This document shows, piece after piece, positions 6,953-14,229 of a stretch of 59,895 bases of DNA. The position numbers were made by a program, and so were the translations under genes. The DNA comes from a virus. The notes under the pieces were generated by a model. It made no database searches. It saw nothing but the letters and a program-made list of their open reading frames with translations, and was not told where the DNA came from. Where the stretch lies: the IMG/VR virus record IMGVR_UViG_3300030101_002103, positions 1 to 59,895 of that record; one strand, 5' to 3'. Position 1 is the stretch's first letter. Every line of letters begins with the position of its first letter.

Positions 6953-6954
6953 CC

Positions 6955-7317
6955 ATGAAATATTTTACCTTTAAAGAATTTGATTCTCCAGATGAGCCAG
7001 GTTCAGGTAAACATATGGACAGGGATTTTTTAGATATGCTTGACACCGCTCGAGAAGAAGCTGGTGTAGTATTCAAAATATCCTCTGGATTTCGTACAGA
7101 GGCTTACAATAAAGATTTATTAAAAAGAGGTTATAAGGCTTCAAAAAATAGTTCACACTTAAAAGGGTGTGCTGCAGATATTGTTTGTACAGATTCTGCT
7201 ACAAGAAGTATAATAGTTAGAGCTTTAATAAATGTCGGGTTCACCAGATTGGGGATTGCAAAATCCTTCATCCATGTGGACAGCGACTCTAAGCCTGACG
7301 CAATATGGTTATATTAA
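6955..7317 (+). CDS. Endolysin, peptidase M15A (zinc D-Ala-D-Ala-type)
   Basis: This 120-aa Peptidase_M15 protein cleaves peptidoglycan stem peptides. The zinc motif SSHLKGCAAD gives H68 and D75 in the HxxxxxxD spacing, and FIHVD gives H107. SSGFRTEAYN at ~43-51 is the usual family motif. There is no signal peptide, so it needs a holin, and candidates flank it at 6794, 8283 and 8489. Length and motifs are complete. Confidence 0.92.
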   Translation: MKYFTFKEFDSPDEPGSGKHMDRDFLDMLDTAREEAGVVFKISSGFRTEAYNKDLLKRGYKASKNSSHLKGCAADIVCTDSATRSIIVRALINVGFTRLGIAKSFIHVDSDSKPDAIWLY

Positions 7318-7318
7318 G

Positions 7319-7477
7319 ATGGCAAAGAAAGGAAGAGTTAAGAGTAAAGGAAATAAAATTTGTAAAGCAGGAAAAGACTGGGCTATGAGAACTTATGGTA
7401 AATGGTCAGCTTATGCTGCAATGGGAGCTTCTAAATACTGTAAAGATCCTAACTACGCTAAAAACAAAAAGAAATGA
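7319..7477 (+). CDS. Small conserved basic protein, GKDWAMRTYGKWSAYAAMGAS type (52 aa)
   Basis: I use the ATG at 7319, which lies one base after the endolysin stop, because the longer frame overlaps the endolysin. MAKKGRVKSKGNKICKAGKD is followed by a helical core with Trp, Tyr and Cys. The MAKKGR start is shared with the gene at 4332. No function is known. Confidence 0.7.
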   Translation: MAKKGRVKSKGNKICKAGKDWAMRTYGKWSAYAAMGASKYCKDPNYAKNKKK

Positions 7478-7605
7478 TAGATAAAAAGAAACTTAAAACA
7501 ATAGCTTCTGAATTAAAGAAAGCTTCTGCTATGCATAAAAGCCAAGCTGTTAGAATAGATAAAATGTTAAAATCTATGAAACCAAAGCCTAAAAAGAAAA
7601 AGTAA
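7474..7605 (+). CDS. Small helical Lys-rich protein (43 aa)
   Basis: MIDKKKLKTIASELKKASAM starts a single amphipathic helix, and the tail is Lys/Pro (MKPKPKKKK). The start overlaps the previous TGA (ATGA) and the stop overlaps the next ATG (TAATG), so it is embedded in a coupled chain. The function is unknown. Confidence 0.6.
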   Translation: MIDKKKLKTIASELKKASAMHKSQAVRIDKMLKSMKPKPKKKK

Positions 7606-7844
7606 TGGCTGGAGCTTTAAAAAAATGGAGAGACGAAAAGTGGGTTCGTATAGGAACTGATGGATCTATATTAGGCCCTTGCGGAACCAGTAAAGCTAAA
7701 AAGAATCCAGCAAGATGTTTACCCTTGTCTAAAGCTAAATCATTAAGTAAAACAGAAAGAGCGTCAACAGCCAGAAAGAAAAAAAGATCAGGTGGAAGAA
7801 AACAATTTGTAATGAACACTAAAAAAGCAAAAGTAAGATCATGA
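7605..7844 (+). CDS. Small conserved Lys/Arg-rich protein (79 aa)
   Basis: The pattern LKKWRDEKWVRIGTDG, then GPCGTSKAKKNPARCLPLSKAKSL and RKKKRSGGRKQ, is one I recall from small proteins in many aquatic phages and some giant viruses. Two Cys flank a basic segment and might bind zinc or DNA. It is translationally coupled on both sides. No proven function is known to me. Confidence 0.7.
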   Translation: MAGALKKWRDEKWVRIGTDGSILGPCGTSKAKKNPARCLPLSKAKSLSKTERASTARKKKRSGGRKQFVMNTKKAKVRS

Positions 7845-7981
7845 AAACATCAGCAATGCGTAAAAAATACAAAAAGAAACAGTTAAGTAAAGGTCAGAAA
7901 AAGATTGCAAAAGCTGCACCTCCTTATGATGCTATAACAAAAGCGGACTTTACTGTTCTTAATAAAAATAAAAACGCTTAA
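7841..7981 (+). CDS. Small conserved protein, KGQKKIAKAAPPYDAIT type (46 aa)
   Basis: The segment LSKGQKKIAKAAPPYDAITK, then ADFTVLNK, resembles a tiny conserved motif I recall from marine phage genomes. The ATG overlaps the previous TGA. It is very short, but the motif and overlap make it likely real. Confidence 0.6.
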   Translation: MKTSAMRKKYKKKQLSKGQKKIAKAAPPYDAITKADFTVLNKNKNA

Positions 7982-7989
7982 CATAAATA

Positions 7990-8283
7990 ATGGCAGTTAG
8001 CAAAAAAAATATGAAATGCAATGTTGTTCGTTCCAGCACCAGACCTGGTAAAAAACGAATGGTAAAAGCATGTGAAGGTGGTAAGGAAAAGATTATTCAT
8101 TTCGGTGCTAAGGGTTATGGTCATAACTATTCAGCTGCCGCAAGAAAATCTTTTAAAGCCAGACATAAGTGTGGTACTGCTAAATCAAAATTAACCGCAA
8201 GATATTGGGCTTGTAAAAATTTATGGGCAGGTAAAGGAGGATCAACAAAATCAAGCCCTAAAAGCAGAAGGGGTAAATACTAA
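7990..8283 (+). CDS. Small conserved Cys/Lys-rich protein, KSFKARHKC-YWACKNLW type (97 aa)
   Basis: The region from about residue 33 to 75 has IIHFGAKGYGHNY, ARKSFKARHKCGTAKSK and LTARYWACKNLWAGK. I know this signature from marine phages and algal giant viruses, where the role is unknown. Two Cys, a His and many basic residues allow a small zinc or nucleic-acid-binding fold (inference). Its stop overlaps the next ATG. Confidence 0.75.
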   Translation: MAVSKKNMKCNVVRSSTRPGKKRMVKACEGGKEKIIHFGAKGYGHNYSAAARKSFKARHKCGTAKSKLTARYWACKNLWAGKGGSTKSSPKSRRGKY

Positions 8284-8492
8284 TGGAAGAGATTTTAAAA
8301 TTAATAGAAGGATATGGATTACCTTTAGTTTTATTATTAGGGGCTCTTTATGCTTTGTATAGATTTTTCTTTTTCAGTATTCATGAAGTAAAAAATACTT
8401 TTTCAAGGCATCACGAAAAAAATGCTTCCAATATGGAAGAGATAAAAAATAAAATAGATATTATATTAGAATACATAAGAAAAAAATCATGA
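8283..8492 (+). CDS. Small membrane protein, lysis cassette (69 aa)
   Basis: A hydrophobic helix runs about residues 13-31 (LPLVLLLGALYALYRFFFF), followed by a charged helical tail with MEEIKNKIDIILEYIRKKS. One membrane span plus a cytoplasmic or periplasmic coiled coil fits a holin accessory or inner-membrane spanin. It sits directly before and overlaps the 3TM holin gene. The function is inferred from context. Confidence 0.6.
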   Translation: MEEILKLIEGYGLPLVLLLGALYALYRFFFFSIHEVKNTFSRHHEKNASNMEEIKNKIDIILEYIRKKS

Positions 8493-8881
8493 GCATTTGG
8501 ACTAAAATATTTGGAAAAGGAGCATTAGATGTAGCGGGTAAGGTTGCAGGAATTGCTGATAGGTTTATTCAAACAAAAGAAGAGAAGGCAGCTTTTGAAA
8601 TGGAGATGGAAAAAATCTTTATAGAAGCAGAGGCAGAAATACAAAAAAACGTAACTGAAAGATGGAGAAGTGATATGACCAGCGATTCCTGGTTAAGTAA
8701 AAATGTAAGACCTATGGTTTTAATATTTTTAGTTGTATGCACCGTCTTAATGATATTTATAGATGCAGGATCTATTAAGTTTCAAGTAGAAGAAAAATGG
8801 ACTGATCTTTTACAATTAGTTTTAATTACAGTGATTGGAGCCTACTTTGGCGGAAGGTCATTTGAAAAAATAAAAAAATAA
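8489..8881 (+). CDS. Holin, GTA_holin_3TM family
   Basis: This 130-aa protein has an N-terminal amphipathic part (GKGALDVAGKVAGIADRFI) and a helical linker. WRSDMTSDSWLSKNVRPMVL near 60-78 is the family's hallmark, and membrane helices follow at about 75-93 and 103-121, with a final GGRSFEK. This matches the gene-transfer-agent-type 3TM holins that release endolysin by making holes in the inner membrane. Its neighbours include the M15 endolysin at 6955. Confidence 0.85.
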   Translation: MSIWTKIFGKGALDVAGKVAGIADRFIQTKEEKAAFEMEMEKIFIEAEAEIQKNVTERWRSDMTSDSWLSKNVRPMVLIFLVVCTVLMIFIDAGSIKFQVEEKWTDLLQLVLITVIGAYFGGRSFEKIKK

Positions 8882-9015
8882 TGGCTAAAGCACCTTCATT
8901 TACTTTCAAAGGTAATGCTACTAAAAAACGACCTGGAGTTCACGCAAAATCTAAAACCAGTTCTTTAAAGTCAAGCAAGAACTATTCTAAGAAATATAGA
9001 GGTCAAGGAAAGTAA
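8881..9015 (+). CDS. Small conserved basic protein, RPGVHAKSKTS type (44 aa)
   Basis: The protein reads MAKAPSFTFKGN, then KKRPGVHAKSKTSSLKSSKN and YRGQGK. The RPGVHAK...SK...NY...YRGQGK pattern is one I recall from marine Bacteroidetes phages, without known function. Its ATG overlaps the holin stop. It ends this gene chain before the 9037 promoter. Confidence 0.65.
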   Translation: MAKAPSFTFKGNATKKRPGVHAKSKTSSLKSSKNYSKKYRGQGK

Positions 9016-9036
9016 AATACATTCCATAACTTTTAT

Positions 9037-9044
9037 TATCTTTG
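9037..9044 (+). promoter_or_regulatory. Promoter TATCTTTG for the 9078-12386 tail-fibre unit
   Basis: The element is in the extended form TTTTATTATCTTTG and lies 33 bp before the ATG at 9078. It separates the lysis/small-protein chain from the fibre genes. Confidence 0.7.
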
Positions 9045-9077
9045 TAAAAATTAATTATAATCTAAATTTATTAAAAA

Positions 9078-9329
9078 ATGAAAAAAATTGAAGAAAAAGA
9101 ATTAGCAAATTTACAAGAGTTACATACTGAGTTTAACAAACTTAAAACTTCACTTGGAGATTTAGCTTTACAAAAACACGGAATCTGTTTAAGAGTAGAA
9201 GAATTAAAGAAAGAGTTCCAAACGCATGAAAAGGCATTAGCCGATAAATACGGAATAAACTCTATTATTAATTTAGAAACAGGAGAAATTAAAGAAAAAG
9301 AAAAAGAAGAAGTAAAACAAAAAGAATAG
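9078..9329 (+). CDS. Coiled-coil protein (83 aa)
   Basis: The whole protein is a charged helix with heptad spacing (LANLQELHTEFNKLKTSLGD) ending in a Lys/Glu tail. It is the first gene of the fibre unit and could be a chaperone or trimerisation helper. That role is inference. Confidence 0.6.
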   Translation: MKKIEEKELANLQELHTEFNKLKTSLGDLALQKHGICLRVEELKKEFQTHEKALADKYGINSIINLETGEIKEKEKEEVKQKE

Positions 9330-9330
9330 A

Positions 9331-9900
9331 ATGGCAAAAATTGAAAATAAGATTGCTTATCCGTTAGTCAAACCTCAACCTAACGATTATGTTGTTTTAA
9401 CTGATGTTAGTGATAATAACGAAACTAAAACATGTTTGGTTGGAGATATAATGGGTTTCTATCCTTTTGAAATTTTTTCTACTACCCTATCAGCTGACCA
9501 AGTAAAAAATGCTGAAGGTAATCCTGTTATTTTACTTCCAGCCCCAGGACCAGGAAGAATGATAATTCCTGAATTTTTTGAAGGTGTCTTTAGTGTTGTT
9601 AGTGATAATACCGCACCAGTTCAATTTAATTGTGGTGGAGATGGACTGATAGTGTCTGGAAATAATAGTCCTTCTCAAGTTCTTTGTTATGGTTTACCTG
9701 AAGCTAACTTAAACCAAGTATTAAATTTTCCTCAGAATAGTATTTTTGGATCTAATGCAACTACCTATGATCAAGATATGGGTGGATTAGTAAACAGTAA
9801 TATTATATTTACATTTGCTTTTAATGAAGGTCCAACTGTTGGTAATGGATCATTAAAAATTAATTTTAGATATAGAACCGTAAGCGGATTTACTTTATAG
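9331..9900 (+). CDS. Putative tail or fibre-associated protein (189 aa)
   Basis: The first ~40 residues (MAKIENKIAYPLVKPQPNDY, then LTDVSDNNETKTCLVGD) are clearly paralogous to the start of the next, 827-aa gene. This shared N-terminus is probably the domain that anchors both to the virion. The rest is a beta-rich domain ending FRYRTVSGFTL, similar to the end of the 5875 protein. It may be a short fibre or cap. Confidence 0.7.
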   Translation: MAKIENKIAYPLVKPQPNDYVVLTDVSDNNETKTCLVGDIMGFYPFEIFSTTLSADQVKNAEGNPVILLPAPGPGRMIIPEFFEGVFSVVSDNTAPVQFNCGGDGLIVSGNNSPSQVLCYGLPEANLNQVLNFPQNSIFGSNATTYDQDMGGLVNSNIIFTFAFNEGPTVGNGSLKINFRYRTVSGFTL

Positions 9901-9902
9901 AC

Positions 9903-12386
9903 ATGGCAAAAATTGAAAACACTAAAGCGTACCCTACAGTTACTCCCTCAATGGAGGACTTACTTATTGCAACTGATGTTAGTAATGATAATGAAACAGT
10001 AACATTTTTAGTAAGCGATTTAATTGGTGGTGCAGGTGTTCTTCAAGGACTGCAATCTGTTTTAGATGTTAATAATACAGCTACTCAAAATATAAACTTA
10101 ACAGGTGTAGGTCCAAATGGAGGAATAACAGTAGTGGGAACAATTTATCCTACTACAATTACTGCAGGAGGATCTATAGGTTTGGCTGGTCAAGTTTTAT
10201 CTTCTACAGGTGCTGGTATACAGTGGGTAGATCCAGGATCTGCTTTTGCTTGCTGTAGTTGGAATGATACACTACTTGTTAATGATACCTCTACTACTTC
10301 TGCTGTTATGGATGGTGTAACTATGACATTTGAAAATGCAGGGGGAGGAGTAAAAGTTACCAGTCCAGCTACATTGGTAAGTTCAGGAATAAACACGTTT
10401 ACAGGCGAAGTACAAATTAACGGAACACAAATAAATTTTAACGCTTCAGGACAAATAAATGATAGTGCTGGATCCTTAGGTCTACCAGGACAATGGCTAA
10501 CAGCTACAGCAACAGGGGTAGAATGGAGTAGTACAGTTCCAGCTACATCTTGTTGTAATATACAAGATACATTAGGTGCTGGATCTACCGCATTTAATCA
10601 AGGTGTAGAGTTTACAGGTACAAGTAGTGTTGTATTTGGCACTGGAGTTAGTATAGGTTCTGCAGGAAATAATCTCTTTAGCGGCACTAATACTTTCTCA
10701 GGAACATTAGATGTAGATGGTTGTTTAGAAGACTCACTTGGTTCTTGCGGTTCAGCTGGTCAAGTATTAATATCTACAGGTACAGCAGTTCAATGGTCAA
10801 ACGGATCAGGTCTTGGAGCTCAAGATTTACAAGGAGTTTTAGATACAGGTAATACTGCTTCAGGAGCAAATGCAAGCATAACAATTACTGGAACGGTAGA
10901 GCCTGGAAGTATAACTGATGCTTCAGGAAGTATAGGAGCACCAGGGCAGGTATTAAGTTGGAATGGAGCAGGTCTTTCTTGGGTAACCCCTACAGGAGGT
11001 ACTGTTACTTCAGTTTCTTTAAATTCAGCCCTACCAATAGGTGCATCATCAGGAGATCCTTTAGATATTAGTCCAACTTCAGGTGCGGTAGTAGTAACTC
11101 CTTTTGTTTTCAATGGAGGAGCAAACATAGGTTTTGTTCCTGATTCTTCAGCTGCATCACAGACTACAACATTTTTAAGAGCAGACGGAACATGGCAAGT
11201 GCCTGCTGGTGGAGGTGGAGGTGTTACTTCGGTAACAGCAACATTAGGATCTTCAGCAGGAGCACCATTAACAATAGCTCCAACAACAGGGGCAGTAGTA
11301 ATTCAGTCTAATGCTTATACTGGAGGATCTAATGTAGGTCATGTACCATCAGGTGGTACTATTTCAACATTTTTGAGGGGAGACGGAAACTGGGCTGCTG
11401 GTGTTTCAGGGGTTATAACAATAGACTCTTCTTCAGCTGGGGCATCTACTGGTAATGCGATAACTCCTAATACCGCAGCATCTGGAGCTATAACACTTGA
11501 TGTGTTTGCGTATGATGGCGGTTCTAATATAGGTTATGTTCCTACGGGAGGTACTGCATCAACATTCTTAAGAGGAGATGGAACTTGGGCTGCAGGAGCT
11601 GTAGCAGGGGTAAGCGACTTAAGTATAGGAACGGTTGTATCATCAACAGGATTACCAATAACTATTTCTCCAGCATCTCCAGCAACAGGATCAGTAACCG
11701 TTACTCAAACAAGATATACAGGAGGAACTAATGAAGGATGTGTACCAAGAGGATCGGGTAACGATGCTACTAAATATTTAGATGGTACAGGAAACTGGAC
11801 AGTTCCTGCAGGTGGTAGTGCTGAAGATACTAATTCTGAACAGTTAATATTTACAAATCGTATTACAAAATCTTCCCAAGAATATGCTGAGGGCGATTAT
11901 ATGTCTATTAATGGAGCTTTAGATTCACAATTTTCAGCTACAGATACATACACTAACGTGTTAGGAGGAGCTCCAAATTTAGTCGCTGCGTCTGCAATGG
12001 AAGTGTTTGCTGGCTCTGTACTAAGAATTCCTACAGATGGATGTTCAACAGGAAAGCCTTGTCTTACATTATGTTCTATAACTACAGCAGGAGTGCTTAG
12101 CACCCTAAATGCTTCTCCTACTGTTCTTACCATAGAGGTATGGAGACTTCCAAATGGACCTTGTGTTTCAGGAGATGCTTTTTTAGCTGCAACATGTGAT
12201 ATGACTATTACAGCTGCAAGTACTCCTACATGTTGTGCTTCAGGAACTATAGAGACTACTGGTAATCAAATTTTTTGTCCAGGAGATGCTATGATGTTAA
12301 CTTGGAGAGCAGATCAAGATCTTCCTGGTGGTTATTATCAAATCTGGAAAACTTGGATTAGAGCAGAATGGACACAAACACCTTAA
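9903..12386 (+). CDS. Tail fibre-like protein with repeats (827 aa)
   Basis: The N-terminal ~40 residues match the 9331 protein. Repeat set one has the form D-S/A-x-GS-x-G-x-PGQVL-x-ST-x-G-x-x-W, seen four times between about 90 and 365. Repeat set two (about 365-640) has GG-N-V/I-G-VP followed by FLR-GDG-W (FLRADGTW, FLRGDGNW, FLRGDGTW, YLDGTGNW). Such repeats form shafts in phage fibres. The C-terminal ~180 residues are unique, Cys-rich and beta-like, and are the likely receptor-binding tip. Confidence 0.85.
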   Translation: MAKIENTKAYPTVTPSMEDLLIATDVSNDNETVTFLVSDLIGGAGVLQGLQSVLDVNNTATQNINLTGVGPNGGITVVGTIYPTTITAGGSIGLAGQVLSSTGAGIQWVDPGSAFACCSWNDTLLVNDTSTTSAVMDGVTMTFENAGGGVKVTSPATLVSSGINTFTGEVQINGTQINFNASGQINDSAGSLGLPGQWLTATATGVEWSSTVPATSCCNIQDTLGAGSTAFNQGVEFTGTSSVVFGTGVSIGSAGNNLFSGTNTFSGTLDVDGCLEDSLGSCGSAGQVLISTGTAVQWSNGSGLGAQDLQGVLDTGNTASGANASITITGTVEPGSITDASGSIGAPGQVLSWNGAGLSWVTPTGGTVTSVSLNSALPIGASSGDPLDISPTSGAVVVTPFVFNGGANIGFVPDSSAASQTTTFLRADGTWQVPAGGGGGVTSVTATLGSSAGAPLTIAPTTGAVVIQSNAYTGGSNVGHVPSGGTISTFLRGDGNWAAGVSGVITIDSSSAGASTGNAITPNTAASGAITLDVFAYDGGSNIGYVPTGGTASTFLRGDGTWAAGAVAGVSDLSIGTVVSSTGLPITISPASPATGSVTVTQTRYTGGTNEGCVPRGSGNDATKYLDGTGNWTVPAGGSAEDTNSEQLIFTNRITKSSQEYAEGDYMSINGALDSQFSATDTYTNVLGGAPNLVAASAMEVFAGSVLRIPTDGCSTGKPCLTLCSITTAGVLSTLNASPTVLTIEVWRLPNGPCVSGDAFLAATCDMTITAASTPTCCASGTIETTGNQIFCPGDAMMLTWRADQDLPGGYYQIWKTWIRAEWTQTP

Positions 12387-12406
12387 ATTAAATAAAATAA
12401 AATGAA

Positions 12407-12625
12407 ATGGATATTAGAAAATTATCAATCGGCTCTGACTATAAGTCAGGAGCCATGCATTATATCGTAGGACAAGACGTATTAGGAGGATCTTACGTTA
12501 TACATCTTATTCAGGGAACTGAAACATCTTATAAAATTTGGATACAAAAAGATAACGAAGTATATCTTTGGAAAGAGTTCCTAAGCACTTTACCTATATC
12601 ATTAGAATTTAACATTAACTTTTAA
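12407..12625 (+). CDS. Hypothetical protein (72 aa)
   Basis: The protein is MDIRKLSIGSDYKSGAMHYI, then VGQDVLGGSYVIHLI and YKIWIQKDNEVYLWKEF, and is mostly beta. I take the ATG at 12407; the ATG five bases earlier is out of frame. Its stop overlaps the ATG of the GroES-like gene, so both are likely coupled. No function is recognised. Confidence 0.65.
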   Translation: MDIRKLSIGSDYKSGAMHYIVGQDVLGGSYVIHLIQGTETSYKIWIQKDNEVYLWKEFLSTLPISLEFNINF

Positions 12626-13188
12626 TGCGTTCTCCTTATAACTTTATTGTTACTCCTTTAAAAAATAAAAGGTATGACAATAGTAAAAAAATAGCAGAGG
12701 TTGATTTTCTAACCAGTGTATCTCAAGAAGACCACAAAGCCTCTAATAGATTCGCTAAAGTAATAGCTTTACCTATAAATTATAATGGTCCTGTCAAAGA
12801 AGGTGACACGCTTCTGGTTCATCATAATGTATTTAAATTATATTATGATATGTATGGTAGAGAAAAAAGTGGGAGAAGCTTTTTAAAAGATAATTTATTC
12901 TTAATAGATAATGAGCAGTTTTTTTTATATAAACAAAATGGTGATTGGAAAGCTCATGGCAAATATTGTTTTGTAAAACCAGCTCCGTTAAAAGACTCTT
13001 ATATATTTAAAGGAGGCAATGAAGAGCCTTTATTTGGAACAATTAAATATATTAATCAGGAACTGATAGAATTAGGAGTTAAAGAAGGAGATGAAATATC
13101 TTTTACACCTGATAGTGAATATGAGTTTAATGTTGAAGGAGAAAAGTTATACAGAATGTTTACCAATAATATTACAATGATTATATGA
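12625..13188 (+). CDS. Divergent GroES-fold protein (187 aa)
   Basis: Two stretches look like GroES barrel edges: VKEGDTLLVHHNVF at ~57-70, and GVKEGDEISFTPDSEYEF followed by EGEKLYRM and NITMII at ~151-187. The second copies the GroES ending pattern GD-V-F...GE-Y...-DI-AII. HGKYCFVKP lies between. It is twice the length of GroES and lacks a clear mobile loop. It could be a specialised co-chaperonin in the manner of T4 gp31, or a virion protein with this fold. Family similarity is moderate and the role is inference. Confidence 0.6.
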   Translation: MRSPYNFIVTPLKNKRYDNSKKIAEVDFLTSVSQEDHKASNRFAKVIALPINYNGPVKEGDTLLVHHNVFKLYYDMYGREKSGRSFLKDNLFLIDNEQFFLYKQNGDWKAHGKYCFVKPAPLKDSYIFKGGNEEPLFGTIKYINQELIELGVKEGDEISFTPDSEYEFNVEGEKLYRMFTNNITMII

Positions 13189-13763
13189 TATATACTCAGG
13201 ATGATTTTATAGATAAAGATTTATTTAATATAGCTTGTAACTATTTAAAAAATGGAGAGTTTATTAAGCATACTGTAGGAGAAAAAAACTTTTATACTCA
13301 ACCTTCTATATCTTCTTTTGATGATTATGTTTTAACTAAATTAGGAATGATTGAGGGAAGAGATTTAGAAAACATATTAAGTTTTTTTAGAGTGTCAACT
13401 GATGAATTAGATAATAGTTGGAGGATACATTCAGACTTAAACATTAAAGGGGATAGGCCTGATAGGGCTGCGGTTTTATATATGTCTCCACGAGAAAGAG
13501 AAGAATTACATGGAACTGCATTTTGGGAGCATGCGGTGTATGGAAAAGATTTACCATCTCATATTAGTGATGAGCAATATGATGAGTTGATTAAAATAGA
13601 TGCAGAAAATTTAGATATGTGGAGATTAGTTTCTGTTTCTGGTTATGAACAAAATAGAATTATTTCTTACCCTGCTAATTATTTTCATAGTAAATATCCT
13701 AATAAATCCTGGAAGGAAGGACGAGAGGTATATGTTATATTTTATAAATTTAAAAAAAATTAA
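13185..13763 (+). CDS. 2OG-Fe(II) oxygenase-like protein (192 aa)
   Basis: The iron-binding triad fits H82 and D84 in WRIHSD and H168 in NYFHSKYP, with R180 or nearby Arg as the 2-oxoglutarate anchor before YVIFYKF. RAAVLYMSP and GTAFWEHAVYG give the expected beta strands of the double-stranded helix. Phage enzymes of this type may hydroxylate proteins, nucleic acids or small molecules. The start overlaps the GroES-like gene by 4 bases, so the two are probably co-expressed. The substrate is unknown. Confidence 0.7.
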   Translation: MIYTQDDFIDKDLFNIACNYLKNGEFIKHTVGEKNFYTQPSISSFDDYVLTKLGMIEGRDLENILSFFRVSTDELDNSWRIHSDLNIKGDRPDRAAVLYMSPREREELHGTAFWEHAVYGKDLPSHISDEQYDELIKIDAENLDMWRLVSVSGYEQNRIISYPANYFHSKYPNKSWKEGREVYVIFYKFKKN

Positions 13764-13766
13764 ATC

Positions 13767-13970
13767 ATGGGAGTACAAAAAAATATTGGAATACTAAAAG
13801 CTAAAGTAGAGGCGTTGACCACTAATCTTCAAAAGTTAATTTTAGAAGAAAAACAAACCAGGGACATGGTTCTTGGGGCTTTACAAATATTAAAAGAAAT
13901 GCCAGGTCACGAAGAAGCAATTAAAAAAATAAAAGAAAAATTTAAGGAAGATGAACATAAGGGAGCTTAA
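13767..13970 (+). CDS. Coiled-coil protein before the terminase (67 aa)
   Basis: An N-terminal helix, KNIGILKAKVEALTTNLQKL, is followed by ILKEMPGHEEAIKKIKEKF. The protein is fully helical and charged, and it overlaps the next gene by 20 bases. Its position just before the terminase genes suggests a packaging or scaffold helper, which is inference only. Confidence 0.6.
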   Translation: MGVQKNIGILKAKVEALTTNLQKLILEEKQTRDMVLGALQILKEMPGHEEAIKKIKEKFKEDEHKGA

Positions 13971-14229
13971 ATCTAATATTATACAAGCAGGCGAAAAAGC
14001 AGTTAAGCAACTTATAAAAGTAGCTAAAGAAGATATTATTAAATATGATAAAGATGATGAGCTTGCAGCAGATAGATTAAAAAATGCAGCAGCTACTAAA
14101 AAGTTATGCATTATGGATGCATTTGAAATATTAAAACGTATAGAAGAGGAAAGAGCTTTATTAGATGGTAATGTAGCAGAAAAGAAAAATAACACACCTA
14201 AAGGATTTGCAGAGTCAAGATCAAAATAG
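13951..14229 (+). CDS. Putative small terminase subunit (92 aa)
   Basis: This small helical protein lies directly upstream of, and overlaps, the large terminase gene. DELAADRLKNAAATKKLCIM, then DAFEILKRIEEERALLDG, forms a helical core like small terminase proteins found at this place in other phages. No classic helix-turn-helix is obvious. The assignment rests mainly on position and size. Confidence 0.55.
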   Translation: MNIRELKSNIIQAGEKAVKQLIKVAKEDIIKYDKDDELAADRLKNAAATKKLCIMDAFEILKRIEEERALLDGNVAEKKNNTPKGFAESRSK

